A DNA stretch of 55,307 bases from Candidatus Cloacimonas sp. (GTDB taxonomy: Bacteria > Cloacimonadota > Cloacimonadia > Cloacimonadales > Cloacimonadaceae), in contig JALOCJ010000012.1 in assembly GCA_023227825.1 (NCBI GenBank), positions 1 through 55,307 on the forward strand, given 5' to 3'. This document shows, one piece after another, positions 28,261-37,330 of this stretch (position 1 is the first letter of the stretch; each line of letters begins with the position of its first letter). A program made the position numbers and the translations under genes. The notes beneath the pieces are model-generated. The model was not told the origin of the DNA, made no database searches, and worked only from the letters and a program-made list of their open reading frames with translations.

Positions 28261-29088
28261 GCAAATATTCTGCTTTTATTGTGTAATACAACATTTTTAT
28301 AGGCAAGCCATAAATAATGATTATATCGTCCAGTGACAATAAAACAATTATGAGGAATACAATAGGACGACGAAAGTAATGTCTTGATACTTAGATATTA
28401 GAAAAAATTCAGCTAGCAATAGTTCCTTTACCTGATGGTTTCGTATTTCGTAGACATATAATAGACGCAGCTTTTTTTTTCGGGATGAAATTAAAAAGAC
28501 AGAAGCTCTGCTCCGGTCATCATTTTGATTTATAAAATTACTTTGTGGACTTAGTTTAACTACCTGTTACCTAGTCAATTCTTTAACGACTCTTTAACGA
28601 TTCTTTAACAATACCTTAACTTTGTTAAGGAATCGTTAAAGAAGTGTTAATGCCGCATAAAAGATTCAACTCGGCAGGGAATAATGCGCTGTCTAAAAAC
28701 AGGTAAAGGTTTCGCCAATAGCAAGCTAAGTTATGGAAACAGAGAATAAATTTTAATTTTGGACGCGATAAATTATGAACAGGCAAGAGGGAAAAAAGGT
28801 TAAGGCAAATTCTTTCTTTACCACTTACTTTTCTCTACTAACATTTTTTCCCTTAAAATCCAACAGCTATATCCCATAAACTTCTCCGGACTACTGTTTT
28901 GGCAGGAATCAACATCAGACAGGAAAATATTTATGCCTTTTAAATGTGAAAACTATATAACTACATATAATAGAAATAGTTATTGTCTTATTTTACTTCT
29001 TATTTTATCTTTTCCCTGCGTTCTCAATTCTACTTTCTAAAATTTTCTCTCTTTTTCTCTTTTCTCTTTGTGCAACCAATTCTCGTTT
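28261..29088. other. Long intergenic region with one compound hairpin
   Basis: I find no credible gene. At 28592-28641 a compound inverted repeat pairs CTTTAACGATT with AATCGTTAAAG and, inside it, CCTTAAC with GTTAAGG around a TTT loop, leaving an 11-nt bulge. TCTTTAACG is also directly repeated just before it. The hairpin is about 450 bp past the end of the deacetylase gene, so it could end a long 3' UTR or be an independent structured element. Confidence 0.5.
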
Positions 29089-29982
29089 TTATGTAGGGTA
29101 TCCGAGTTTGCGGAAAAGTTTGGAAACGCTTATCAGTTCAATTCCCATATTATCAATCTGGGTAAGGAATTTTTGTAAAGCGTTCAGTTTCTCGCGATTA
29201 TGGCAATGAGTAATAATTACAACTGGTTCATTTCTGCCTTTATATTTTGCCAAACCCTCAATTTTGTTGATAATTGTAGCATCGCTATTATCCGGAACAT
29301 CCAGAAAGATATCTCGTTTACCGATTTTCAATCCCAGGTTTTTTGCTGCCGTAAAAGCTGCACTTTTATTGGTGGTAGCGCTATCCAGAAAATATAAACC
29401 AAGATTATCCAGTTCTTCCAATATACTAATCATTGTAGAAAGATCTGCAGTAACCTCACTGCCCATATGATTATTGGCAGCAATAGCATTGGGAATTTGA
29501 GCATAAAAATCCTGTAATAAATCGGAGATAGCATATTTATCCATACCCGTCTGGAGATATCTTTTCCCAGGATTTGCTTTATGATCAAGTGCCTGCATAG
29601 GAATATGAATTAGTGTTTCGTGATTTGTTCTTCCTGCTAAACGAGCTGCCGTTTGCGTATAGGGCAAATCCGGAAGAATAGAAAAAGCAATTTCTTCAGG
29701 GAGAGCAGAAAAGTCATCCAGTAACTGACCTGCATTTTGCCCAAAATCATCAATAATAATTACTACCGGAGGCATAGCATCTGTCTTAGACCAGGTATAT
29801 TTATAGGACTCAATAGCTGTCATATCAGGAGTGGAAACAGATTTGTCTTCTGTTTTTTCTCCTGTTTTTTCTATCTGTTCGGGTTCAATTTTCTTTTCCG
29901 GAATTTCTCTTTCTGTTTTTTTAGTGCAACTGAACAAAAGTAAGCTAAATAACACACATAGGATTAGGAATGTCTTTTCCAA
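29089..29982 (-). CDS. Divergent polysaccharide deacetylase family lipoprotein
   Basis: A 297-aa protein of the divergent polysaccharide deacetylase family (YibQ/DUF610). It has a lipobox LFSC near residue 19, a charged linker rich in Glu and Lys (20-60), and the NodB-like barrel starting at VIIIDDFG. It includes LIHIPMQ, NNHMGSEVT, FLDSAT and ITHCHNR, the family's core motifs. Probably envelope-facing. The start is a TTG at 29982 with AGGAG 10 bp upstream; it overlaps the DUF192 gene by 19 bp. The substrate is not known for this family. Confidence 0.9.
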   Translation of the reverse strand: MEKTFLILCVLFSLLLFSCTKKTEREIPEKKIEPEQIEKTGEKTEDKSVSTPDMTAIESYKYTWSKTDAMPPVVIIIDDFGQNAGQLLDDFSALPEEIAFSILPDLPYTQTAARLAGRTNHETLIHIPMQALDHKANPGKRYLQTGMDKYAISDLLQDFYAQIPNAIAANNHMGSEVTADLSTMISILEELDNLGLYFLDSATTNKSAAFTAAKNLGLKIGKRDIFLDVPDNSDATIINKIEGLAKYKGRNEPVVIITHCHNREKLNALQKFLTQIDNMGIELISVSKLFRKLGYPT

Positions 29983-30455
29983 GTTATTTTATCTCCTGTT
30001 TTGATGTTAAATTTTTTAACTAAACCTGCATTCACTTCCAAAACATACTTATGCAGAGAACGGGGTGTGATTCTATTTTCACTGAAAGGAATTGCCTTTT
30101 CATAAATATAATTGATAGTGCCATCAGCAGAAATAAACAGCATATCCAAAGGTAGATAAGTATCCTGCATCCAGAAATCATAGATATCCGGAAATTCAAA
30201 AATAAAGAGCATAGCTTGATTATCAGCCATTGTTTCACGATATTTTAAGCCCTGCATCAGTTCTTCTTCCGTTTCGGCAATTTCTATCGCAAAAGTAGCT
30301 TTTTTAATACCAGCGGGAGAAATTATATCTAAAGTGCCATCCTGCCGAAATTCATATTTGGGTGCTGGCTCAGAATTTGGTGATGCTGTTTTTTTACAAC
30401 TGAAAAGAAAACAGATTCCAATCAGTCCTAAAACGAGAAATTGTTTCTTTAGCAT
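29964..30455 (-). CDS. DUF192 family lipoprotein
   Basis: A 163-aa lipoprotein (lipobox LFSC near residue 20) of the DUF192 family. Conserved segments are GLKYRE, MLFIFEFP, FWMQDTYLPLDMLFI and the C-terminal VLEVNAG. The function of the family is not established. It begins 8 bp after the stop of the large M14 peptidase gene and overlaps the deacetylase gene, so the three are likely one transcript. Confidence 0.92.
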   Translation of the reverse strand: MLKKQFLVLGLIGICFLFSCKKTASPNSEPAPKYEFRQDGTLDIISPAGIKKATFAIEIAETEEELMQGLKYRETMADNQAMLFIFEFPDIYDFWMQDTYLPLDMLFISADGTINYIYEKAIPFSENRITPRSLHKYVLEVNAGLVKKFNIKTGDKITWKRHS

Positions 30456-30466
30456 TGATAGCTTTC

Positions 30467-33346
30467 TTATTTGGCAAGCAGCATTTTACGGGTTTGTTGA
30501 TAATCTGGAGTACATAAACGAGAAAAATATACTCCGGAGCTAACTTCTTTACCAGCATCATCTAAGCCGTTCCAAACAAAACTGTGTTTTCCTGAAGGCA
30601 AAATTGCGGATACTAAATGCCGCACAAGCTGTCCTTTAAGGTTATAAATATTTAACGAGACCAGAGTGTTATTTTTTGCCAGCATAAAGGACAAAGTTGT
30701 TTCCGGATTGAAAGGATTGGGACTGTTGGGTAAAAGATAAGTTACTGTTTCAGGGGCAAAAGGATCATCTGTTGCGTTACCGGTATTTACAAATTGTGAA
30801 CCTGGAACTCCATTTACTGTATAGAAAAGAGTAAAATCCTCCGGGTTAGCTGCCAGAGTAATAGATAGCGATTGCTGGTCAATATTATATCCGGCAAAAC
30901 CATAAGAACCGTTTTCATTATTTATTGCCTGCACAAAGGGCTGATTATTATAAATTCCCTGATGATTAACTTGATTGATAGAATTGGGTGCTACAGAAAC
31001 AGTTAAGGACTTCAATTCATCAATATTGCTGAAATTCAGGTATAGGTTATCACTGTAGCTGGCAGTTAAAACGGGAACAGTAACCTCTTCAGGAATTCCT
31101 GATTGAACAGGTAAAGAATAATCAGGAACGCAAATATACTTACAAAGCAGGTAGCTGTCAAAAGCATCAATTATACTATTGCCATCTACATCGGCATTAG
31201 TAATCCGATATGCTTCCCAGGGTCTGGGATCAATTTCCGGAACAGGATCAATGCCAATAGCATATTGATTGATCAAGGCAATATCCTGCAAATTGATTAT
31301 TCCGTTTAAAGTTACATCTCCATAAAGAGGCATATTATTATTAATGCCGTAGATCTGAACATTATCAATATAAATTCCATCAGCGGTTTGACTATAATCT
31401 GTCTTTATCCTGAAACGAATGTATAACTGATTTCCTGAATAAGCAGCAAGAGAGTAGGTTTTATTTATCCAACTGTCTGTAGTTCCCGTATAAAAATCCA
31501 AAGCAGTCCAGGTGTTACCATTAGCAGATGCCTCTAAATAAACAACATCATAGCTATCCTCCAAAGCATATTTACACTTGAAAGATAAAAAGGGATTAAC
31601 TACTTGTGCGAAAGACAGTGGATTATTAATAGTTACACTGCGGTTTTGGGAATTACTATAATTGCCAGAAGGAGAATCGGTTAATACATTAGAACCCTCG
31701 TAATTTACAATTCCCCAAGTTCCTGTAGCAGTCCAGTTTCCGAGTCCGTTTTCAAAATTATCCTGGAAGAGAGGATTCTGGATAAGAAAGATATTGCGTC
31801 TGTCATTATGTCTGATTTGGACAGGATAAATACCAGTAGAATTATCCAAGGTAGCAATACAAATTTGATAATCACCTTCATAAACAGTAAAGGAAAATAA
31901 TCCTTCCGCATCAGTTTGAACAGTAATTTGGGGATTGCTGTTCAGAGTTACGCTTGCTCCTGATAATGCATTTCCAGCTGGAGTGCGAACCTGTCCTTCA
32001 AAGGTTGTCAGCATAGCTGATTGTAAAGTAAAGTTTTGCAAATAGAAACCGGTTGGAGGAACTGTAATATTCACTGTTTGAGGTATATAGCCATCAGCAG
32101 AGGCAGTTATTTGATAAGTTCCCGGAAGCAATAAACGATGATAATCTCCTGTTGGCAGGTCAGTATGTTCCAGTTTGGAATTTCCTTCTACAGTAATTGT
32201 AGCGGCAATGGGAGTTCCTGAAGAGTTGGTAACAATTCCTTTAACTCCGTTTTGGGCAAATTCAATATATTTTAACATTGATTCTTCATTATCAGCCCAA
32301 TAAGAATCCAAAGTAGAAGCAGGAGGCCATTTATCATAGCCAATTTCGGCTGTTAGTTCAATGCAATCGGTATAATAATAATTCCAGTCCTGCATACTGC
32401 CTGTAACAATATACCAGGCAGCTCCATTAGTTATCCCCTGCGGAAATTCTATGCTGTTATACATAGGAGAATTTTCCCGAGAATAGGTTAAAGCCAGTTC
32501 TCTGAGCAAATCATTATCCGGGGCCAAAAAATAAGTGTAATCCCAGGGATAGTTTATAACCAGCATACCGCCATGAAAGTTAATAGCTAAATCAAAATCG
32601 TGAGCATTACTGAAATCCATTACTGCAATTGTTTCATCAGCCCAGAATTGTCCATCGGGATGTTGATTTCCGGTAGGCATAGGAAAATTCCTGTTCAAAT
32701 CAATTCCATTGGCATTATAACGAATCCCTGCAGCATAACCATCCGGATTAAGCAGCGGATTTATCCAAATTTCCGTGTTATCTACAATATTCGTAATCCG
32801 CGGGTCAATTCCATATTGAGTGGTAAGTAATTGAATCAAACGGATAAGCATATCGTAGCCGACAACTTCATCTCCATGCATACTGCTAATATATTTAAGT
32901 TCCGGTTCATTTTCTTCCATATTTACATTATCACTAATTTTTAGCATTAGTAAAGGTCTGTTTTGAACACTTGTGCCAAATTGAACCAATTGACAGATAC
33001 CGGGATATTGAGCTGCTGTCTGTTGCATAAAATTTTGGTATTGTGTTAAGGTATAATAGTTTCTATCATCTTTATTGCCTTCTGTTAGAGAAGCAAAATA
33101 TGCTTCTGCCGGATTGGGCAAAAGCTCTGTAAGTATTCCTGCAGAATGAATTTTATCTCTTTCCTCAGCGTTTCGCACTTCTATGTGAATAATTCCTTTT
33201 TGCAGGTTAACATAATCAATGCTGACTTTCAGTTCATTAAGCTTTTTAAGGTCTTCTTTCAGATTCCAGCTCTGAATGCGTAAAGGATAAGCCAAAACAG
33301 CTGTAGCTAAAATCAGCAGGCAGAAAGTAACAAATATTCTTTTCAT
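30467..33346 (-). CDS. Secreted M14 zinc carboxypeptidase with dockerin-like and sorting domains
   Basis: A 959-aa exported metallocarboxypeptidase. After a signal peptide (1-19) and a propeptide-like region, the M14 domain carries the zinc motif HGDE (about 157), the NPLLNPDGY and LNRNFP substrate-binding segments, the third zinc ligand in FHGG (about 257) and catalytic Glu in TAEIGYDKW (about 333). Two carboxypeptidase regulatory-like domains follow (about 368 and 448), then a jelly roll from about 525 (FENGLGNW). A dockerin-like pair of Ca-binding repeats occupies about 675-740 (GDVTLNGIINLQD and ADVDGNSIIDAFD). A type A sorting domain from NSPNPFNPETT ends the protein. Cleavage specificity is not predictable. 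Confidence 0.93.
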   Translation of the reverse strand: MKRIFVTFCLLILATAVLAYPLRIQSWNLKEDLKKLNELKVSIDYVNLQKGIIHIEVRNAEERDKIHSAGILTELLPNPAEAYFASLTEGNKDDRNYYTLTQYQNFMQQTAAQYPGICQLVQFGTSVQNRPLLMLKISDNVNMEENEPELKYISSMHGDEVVGYDMLIRLIQLLTTQYGIDPRITNIVDNTEIWINPLLNPDGYAAGIRYNANGIDLNRNFPMPTGNQHPDGQFWADETIAVMDFSNAHDFDLAINFHGGMLVINYPWDYTYFLAPDNDLLRELALTYSRENSPMYNSIEFPQGITNGAAWYIVTGSMQDWNYYYTDCIELTAEIGYDKWPPASTLDSYWADNEESMLKYIEFAQNGVKGIVTNSSGTPIAATITVEGNSKLEHTDLPTGDYHRLLLPGTYQITASADGYIPQTVNITVPPTGFYLQNFTLQSAMLTTFEGQVRTPAGNALSGASVTLNSNPQITVQTDAEGLFSFTVYEGDYQICIATLDNSTGIYPVQIRHNDRRNIFLIQNPLFQDNFENGLGNWTATGTWGIVNYEGSNVLTDSPSGNYSNSQNRSVTINNPLSFAQVVNPFLSFKCKYALEDSYDVVYLEASANGNTWTALDFYTGTTDSWINKTYSLAAYSGNQLYIRFRIKTDYSQTADGIYIDNVQIYGINNNMPLYGDVTLNGIINLQDIALINQYAIGIDPVPEIDPRPWEAYRITNADVDGNSIIDAFDSYLLCKYICVPDYSLPVQSGIPEEVTVPVLTASYSDNLYLNFSNIDELKSLTVSVAPNSINQVNHQGIYNNQPFVQAINNENGSYGFAGYNIDQQSLSITLAANPEDFTLFYTVNGVPGSQFVNTGNATDDPFAPETVTYLLPNSPNPFNPETTLSFMLAKNNTLVSLNIYNLKGQLVRHLVSAILPSGKHSFVWNGLDDAGKEVSSGVYFSRLCTPDYQQTRKMLLAK

Positions 33347-33560
33347 TCTCTTTAATCCTTACTAAAATATGAATAAATTCGTTATATATGTTTAAGCATA
33401 TATTATGCCAATTTTTTAGTATAGAGAAAAAGCCAGGCATACAATGTCACATAACCGGTTAAGCTTAATGCTGCTTCATTCCTGATCTGACATAATTCAC
33501 TTGCAGTTATTGCATTGCGCCTGGCAAATTCATAACTTTTTTTATTGCTTATTCTGTCAA

Positions 33561-35429
33561 TCAAAAACGCAGTTTCAGAGTAGTATATAAACGCCAGTCC
33601 GCCGATTCTGAACATTGTTTAATACAGCTAAAAAATTTATTTATACTGAAGTTATGTAAACTTAAGGACTCAATCTCTTCAAAATCATCAATAAAAGGAG
33701 AAAGCTTGAATTCCAGCAGGGAATTATTATTAAAAAGCCAGGCGGAATTAAGGTTAAAAGTCAATTCCTGCCAGGTTCCCCATGAATATTGAGGAGAAAA
33801 ACTAAAGTAAAAAGACCGAATGTCATAACGAAAATCAATATTGGCAGTCCAGCGTCTGTTTTTGGTTTGCAGTTCATAAACTTCCTGTTTCTTTTGAGCA
33901 TACTGATTTTCTTCATAGGCAAAACCAAGATCAATCATAAAAGCATTATCCGGACTGTTCCGAAAAGGCAGTTTTAGCCACCGCGGGTCTAAAGAACGAG
34001 CTATTAAAGGAAAAGTATCAAAAACCAGATCATACTGATAACCCACTTGGCGATAAAGGGTGTTGTTTTTACCTGTTTTATAGATGTAATCACTATAATC
34101 TGCTCTTATTTTATATACCTGGAAAAAAGCTAATCGGTCTCCTATTAAAATTTTACATTCGGGAGATAAAGTCCAGCTGTTGATCTTTTTATTATTTGCT
34201 GAAAGCAGGGAATTTAAATAAATATCTTTACTGAAACCATAGCCAAACCAGTTTCCTAAAATAATACGTTCGTGCCAATAATGTTTCCACCCTAAACGCA
34301 AACTGTGTGAAAGCAGGTCATTATCCCATTGATTTTTGTCTTCCGGAAACTTAATAATTTGTAAATCAATAGCATAATCAACAATTAAAGAGTCGCTGTC
34401 ACTATATTCCCAATTGATGCGGCTACCAATATGTCTATTTTCTGTATGCCTTGTATTAAGACCATAATAATAGTCCTTAATAGCATAGGTATGTGTTAAA
34501 TTATTTTGCCAAACCAAACTTGGAACCAGCTGATAGTCAAATTGCAGTTGAGCCAGATTATAATAATCAGAGCTATTGCGAATTTCATTTTGGCTGTAAC
34601 TGGTTTTTCTTTGGCTATAGTCATCCCTTAATTGAATTTGAACTTTGTCATCAGGGTAGTATTGTAAACCACCTGCAAGGGTTAAATTTCTGCGTAACTG
34701 ATTATCCGACAAAAAATAACTGCTCTTATTCTCATTTTCTCTCGGAGCAGTTAAAATGTAGATATCTTCGCTTCGGTAGTTGTAATTGGCAAAGCAATCC
34801 ACATTCAAATAATTACCGTAAAAATTGTAGTTAGCATTCACTTGGGCAAAATCAAAGGACTCCCAATCCATTTTTTTGCGTTCAGCGTTTGTGCTTATAC
34901 CGGCTTCGGAATTAGAAAAATAGGCAGCATAACGAATATCGGAGCCAAGCCAATAGCCATTACTGGAAAGAAGATTTCCGCTAACATAGCGATCTTGTTC
35001 ATTGCGGAATATACTTTTACTGAAAACACCTATATTCAAACTCTCCGCCGGAGTATAGTTTATTTGATAACCCATTGTAGCAGTTTTATTTACATAAGCA
35101 GAGGGCTCAAGATCACTGGCATCATAAAAAGTTAAATATCCCGAGCTGAGAGTATGCAAAAACTTCTTCCGGGCTATTTGAAAACAAACATTCAAATCCG
35201 CATTTTTGGCTTCCTGATTGAAATTCAACCGGTTTTCAATATTACTTTTGCTGCTGATTAGGAAGTTTGTGCCGGCAGTAGGAAAATATTTGTATTGCAT
35301 ATAATTTTCAATACTTAATGCTTGCTCACTGGAATAGATGGTCCAATCCAGCCCCTGAGTTTGAGCTGCTAAAAAAGGACTATAAATCAGCCAGACAATC
35401 GCTAAGCAGAATAAAATCCGCCTCTGCAA
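33561..35429 (-). CDS. Predicted outer-membrane beta-barrel protein
   Basis: A 622-aa exported protein with no recognised named family. The signal peptide runs to about residue 22 (ending AAQTQG). The rest is made of alternating, aromatic-rich segments typical of amphipathic beta strands, and the protein ends in Phe (KLRF), the usual barrel C-terminus. The start is a TTG at 35429 with GGAG upstream, placed inside the end of rsmA (50-bp overlap). It sits upstream of the M14 peptidase gene; the barrel assignment is inference from pattern. Confidence 0.82.
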   Translation of the reverse strand: MQRRILFCLAIVWLIYSPFLAAQTQGLDWTIYSSEQALSIENYMQYKYFPTAGTNFLISSKSNIENRLNFNQEAKNADLNVCFQIARKKFLHTLSSGYLTFYDASDLEPSAYVNKTATMGYQINYTPAESLNIGVFSKSIFRNEQDRYVSGNLLSSNGYWLGSDIRYAAYFSNSEAGISTNAERKKMDWESFDFAQVNANYNFYGNYLNVDCFANYNYRSEDIYILTAPRENENKSSYFLSDNQLRRNLTLAGGLQYYPDDKVQIQLRDDYSQRKTSYSQNEIRNSSDYYNLAQLQFDYQLVPSLVWQNNLTHTYAIKDYYYGLNTRHTENRHIGSRINWEYSDSDSLIVDYAIDLQIIKFPEDKNQWDNDLLSHSLRLGWKHYWHERIILGNWFGYGFSKDIYLNSLLSANNKKINSWTLSPECKILIGDRLAFFQVYKIRADYSDYIYKTGKNNTLYRQVGYQYDLVFDTFPLIARSLDPRWLKLPFRNSPDNAFMIDLGFAYEENQYAQKKQEVYELQTKNRRWTANIDFRYDIRSFYFSFSPQYSWGTWQELTFNLNSAWLFNNNSLLEFKLSPFIDDFEEIESLSLHNFSINKFFSCIKQCSESADWRLYTTLKLRF

Positions 35430-36162
35430 GTTCTTCTCCTCTTTTGCTGAAATCTATACGGGAAAGCTTTGCCAGTTGTTCTGTTTTTTCTTTTCCCAAA
35501 GCAGGAATCAAATTATTAGCCAGTGTTTTTCTACGATGAGCAAAAGCTGTGATTAAAAGTTTATTAAAGAGTGCAGGATACTTTATAACCGGTTTATTTT
35601 CTCGTGGCAGCATTAAAATAACAGCAGAATCCACTTGGGGAATAGGTCTGAATTTTTCTCTGCTAACCTGTATTTTACTGAAAATATCAAAGACCAGACG
35701 CAGACGGATTGTTAAGGGAGCATAATTTTTATTCCCTGGTTGGGCGCTAAGGCGTTCTGCAACTTCTTTTTGCACCATCAATACGAGGCGGGAAAAAAAC
35801 CGGGAATATTCTTCCAAAAGAGCTAAAAGCGGACTGGTTATCTGATAGGGAATATTAGCTATCAATTTTAGAGGAGTTCCATCTTTCTGAATTATTGAAC
35901 TCCAGTCCGCTTGCAGAATATCAGTTTGTTCAAGTATAATCCTGTCTTTATAGCGTGCAGAAAGGTATTTATATAAACGCCTGTCCAGCTCAAAAGCTCT
36001 TAACTGAACATTGTATTTTATGATTTCATCAGTTAAAATACCGGTTCCGGAACCTATTTCCCAAACTTTATCTGCCGGTTGTAAAGCTCCTAAAGCAACA
36101 ATCTTTTCTGCTATTGCTGTATCAGTAAGAAAATTTTGCCCCAGTGCTTTCAGAGCTTTCAT
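35380..36162 (-). CDS. rsmA: 16S rRNA dimethyladenosine transferase (RsmA/KsgA)
   Basis: A 260-aa SAM-dependent methyltransferase that dimethylates two adjacent adenosines near the 3' end of 16S rRNA. It shows the N-terminal LGQNFL motif, the SAM-binding motif I EIGSGTGILT and the catalytic motif IV NIPYQI. Full length. The 3' end overlaps the barrel protein gene by 50 bp. Confidence 0.96.
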   Translation of the reverse strand: MKALKALGQNFLTDTAIAEKIVALGALQPADKVWEIGSGTGILTDEIIKYNVQLRAFELDRRLYKYLSARYKDRIILEQTDILQADWSSIIQKDGTPLKLIANIPYQITSPLLALLEEYSRFFSRLVLMVQKEVAERLSAQPGNKNYAPLTIRLRLVFDIFSKIQVSREKFRPIPQVDSAVILMLPRENKPVIKYPALFNKLLITAFAHRRKTLANNLIPALGKEKTEQLAKLSRIDFSKRGEELAEADFILLSDCLADL

Positions 36163-36220
36163 AAAAAAGAGTGCTTTTGTTACAACAGGTATTTTTCCAA
36201 CAAAAGCTGATTCTAATTAC

Positions 36221-36397
36221 CTAAACAGCTAATTTTTCAGCAGCTATGCCTTTACAGGTCTTGCAAACCTTATAGGTTTTTTCACCAACTTTTACTTCAT
36301 AGAGAAGTTTTACACCGGTTCTATGGCAGACGGGACATTCACCTCTGCCGTGATTAGGAATTTTTCTCAGTCCTTTTCCGCGATTATTTTTTGCCAT
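36221..36397 (-). CDS. 58-aa zinc-ribbon protein
   Basis: A small basic protein, begun by MAKNNRGKGLRKIP, with two CxxC pairs (CPVC at about 21-24, CKTC at about 46-49) that would bind one zinc ion. The basic N-terminus and Cys spacing resemble small ribosome-associated or nucleic-acid-binding zinc ribbons, but I cannot name the family with certainty. A strong AAGGAG lies 7 bp before the ATG. It precedes rsmA on the same strand by 58 bp. On the minus strand, TATAAG lies just upstream of the ribosome-binding site and could be a -10 box. Confidence 0.88.
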   Translation of the reverse strand: MAKNNRGKGLRKIPNHGRGECPVCHRTGVKLLYEVKVGEKTYKVCKTCKGIAAEKLAV

Positions 36398-36715
36398 TGT
36401 TTTCTCCTTTTTATATTGTTTTTATCTTATATCCAGTTTTTCCACTCGGGGGTTAAATCAGCGTTTCTTTGAGCCATTTCTGAAGAGAGAGAGTTAGAGT
36501 CAACTCTTTTTTCCGGAAGTATTAAGTAAGGAGTTATATGCACTTTGATAACTTTGTTCTATACTATAGCTTTTTAGTGCAATATGAATAATAACAACCT
36601 AAAGTATTATCTCTAAAGGACTGCAGAGATAATACAGAGTTATAATTTTTCTCGTCAAACTGCAAATTTTATTCTGGTTCCCGTATTCTATTCGTATTCC
36701 ATTTCTTACAATGAT

Positions 36716-36854
36716 GTCGTCACGAGTCCTCACTGCCAAATGAATTCGTAAAAGGTTAATAATTTTTGAAGGCAGTGACGACTCCTGACTTACAAAGTTT
36801 TTGAAGGCAGTGACGACTCCTAACTTTTCCCGGTGGTTGAAGAGGACATCAACC
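36716..36854 (-). repeat. GTCACTGCC-type inverted repeats and one covarying hairpin
   Basis: An inverted-repeat element of the family at 40804 is present, in opposite orientation, with its GGCAGTGACGACTCCT end duplicated (about 36774 and 36808). A hairpin at 36835-36854 (GGTTGAAG-AGGA-CATCAACC, imperfect) follows. The rest of the gap 36398-36865 shows no gene. Confidence 0.75.
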
Positions 36855-36865
36855 TTCCGTTTTTT

Positions 36866-37261
36866 TTAGCAGTTGTTTGCTTCCTCATCCGCAAAGGGAT
36901 TCAAAGCTTTTTTGATTACCGGTTTTTCATGGGGAATCAAACAGAGAAATTTCAATGTTTCATTTCCTGTATTTTTGAATGAATGTATAATATCGGGATC
37001 AACGAAAATTGCGTCATCTGCTCCGAAAGCCATTTCTCCTCTTTCAGTAACTAAGGCACCTATCCCGGAAAGGCAGTAGACCTCATGTTCCCAGTTATGT
37101 TTATGGTAGGGAGTATGCCCGCCAGGTTCAATTTCAAACATCCTCATTGCAAAAGTTGGAGCGCCATCTTTTTGGGCAATCAGCCAGCGGATTTGTGCTT
37201 TTTCAGCACCTTCCGCAGTAACCGGTTCCAATTCCACTTCATCGTAATGGATAATTTTCAT
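36866..37261 (-). CDS. Small cupin-domain protein
   Basis: A 131-aa single-domain cupin. Motif 1 supplies metal ligands in HKHNWEHE (HxH-x3-E) and motif 2 in PDIIHSFKN. It has no signal peptide. The substrate cannot be assigned; such proteins are often small metal-dependent enzymes or sensors. It lies 69 bp after ribD on the same strand. Confidence 0.92.
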   Translation of the reverse strand: MKIIHYDEVELEPVTAEGAEKAQIRWLIAQKDGAPTFAMRMFEIEPGGHTPYHKHNWEHEVYCLSGIGALVTERGEMAFGADDAIFVDPDIIHSFKNTGNETLKFLCLIPHEKPVIKKALNPFADEEANNC

Positions 37262-37330
37262 TGTTTCCTCCTGTTCAGAATTTTATTATTTAATAAATAA
37301 ATTAAAGCGACAGGAACTAAAGGCAAATTT

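Noticed and set aside
33403..33615. 70-aa open frame on the minus strand between the barrel and peptidase genes
   Set aside because: It overlaps the end of the barrel gene, lacks a clear ribosome-binding site and matches no family I know. The 214-bp gap is otherwise empty.
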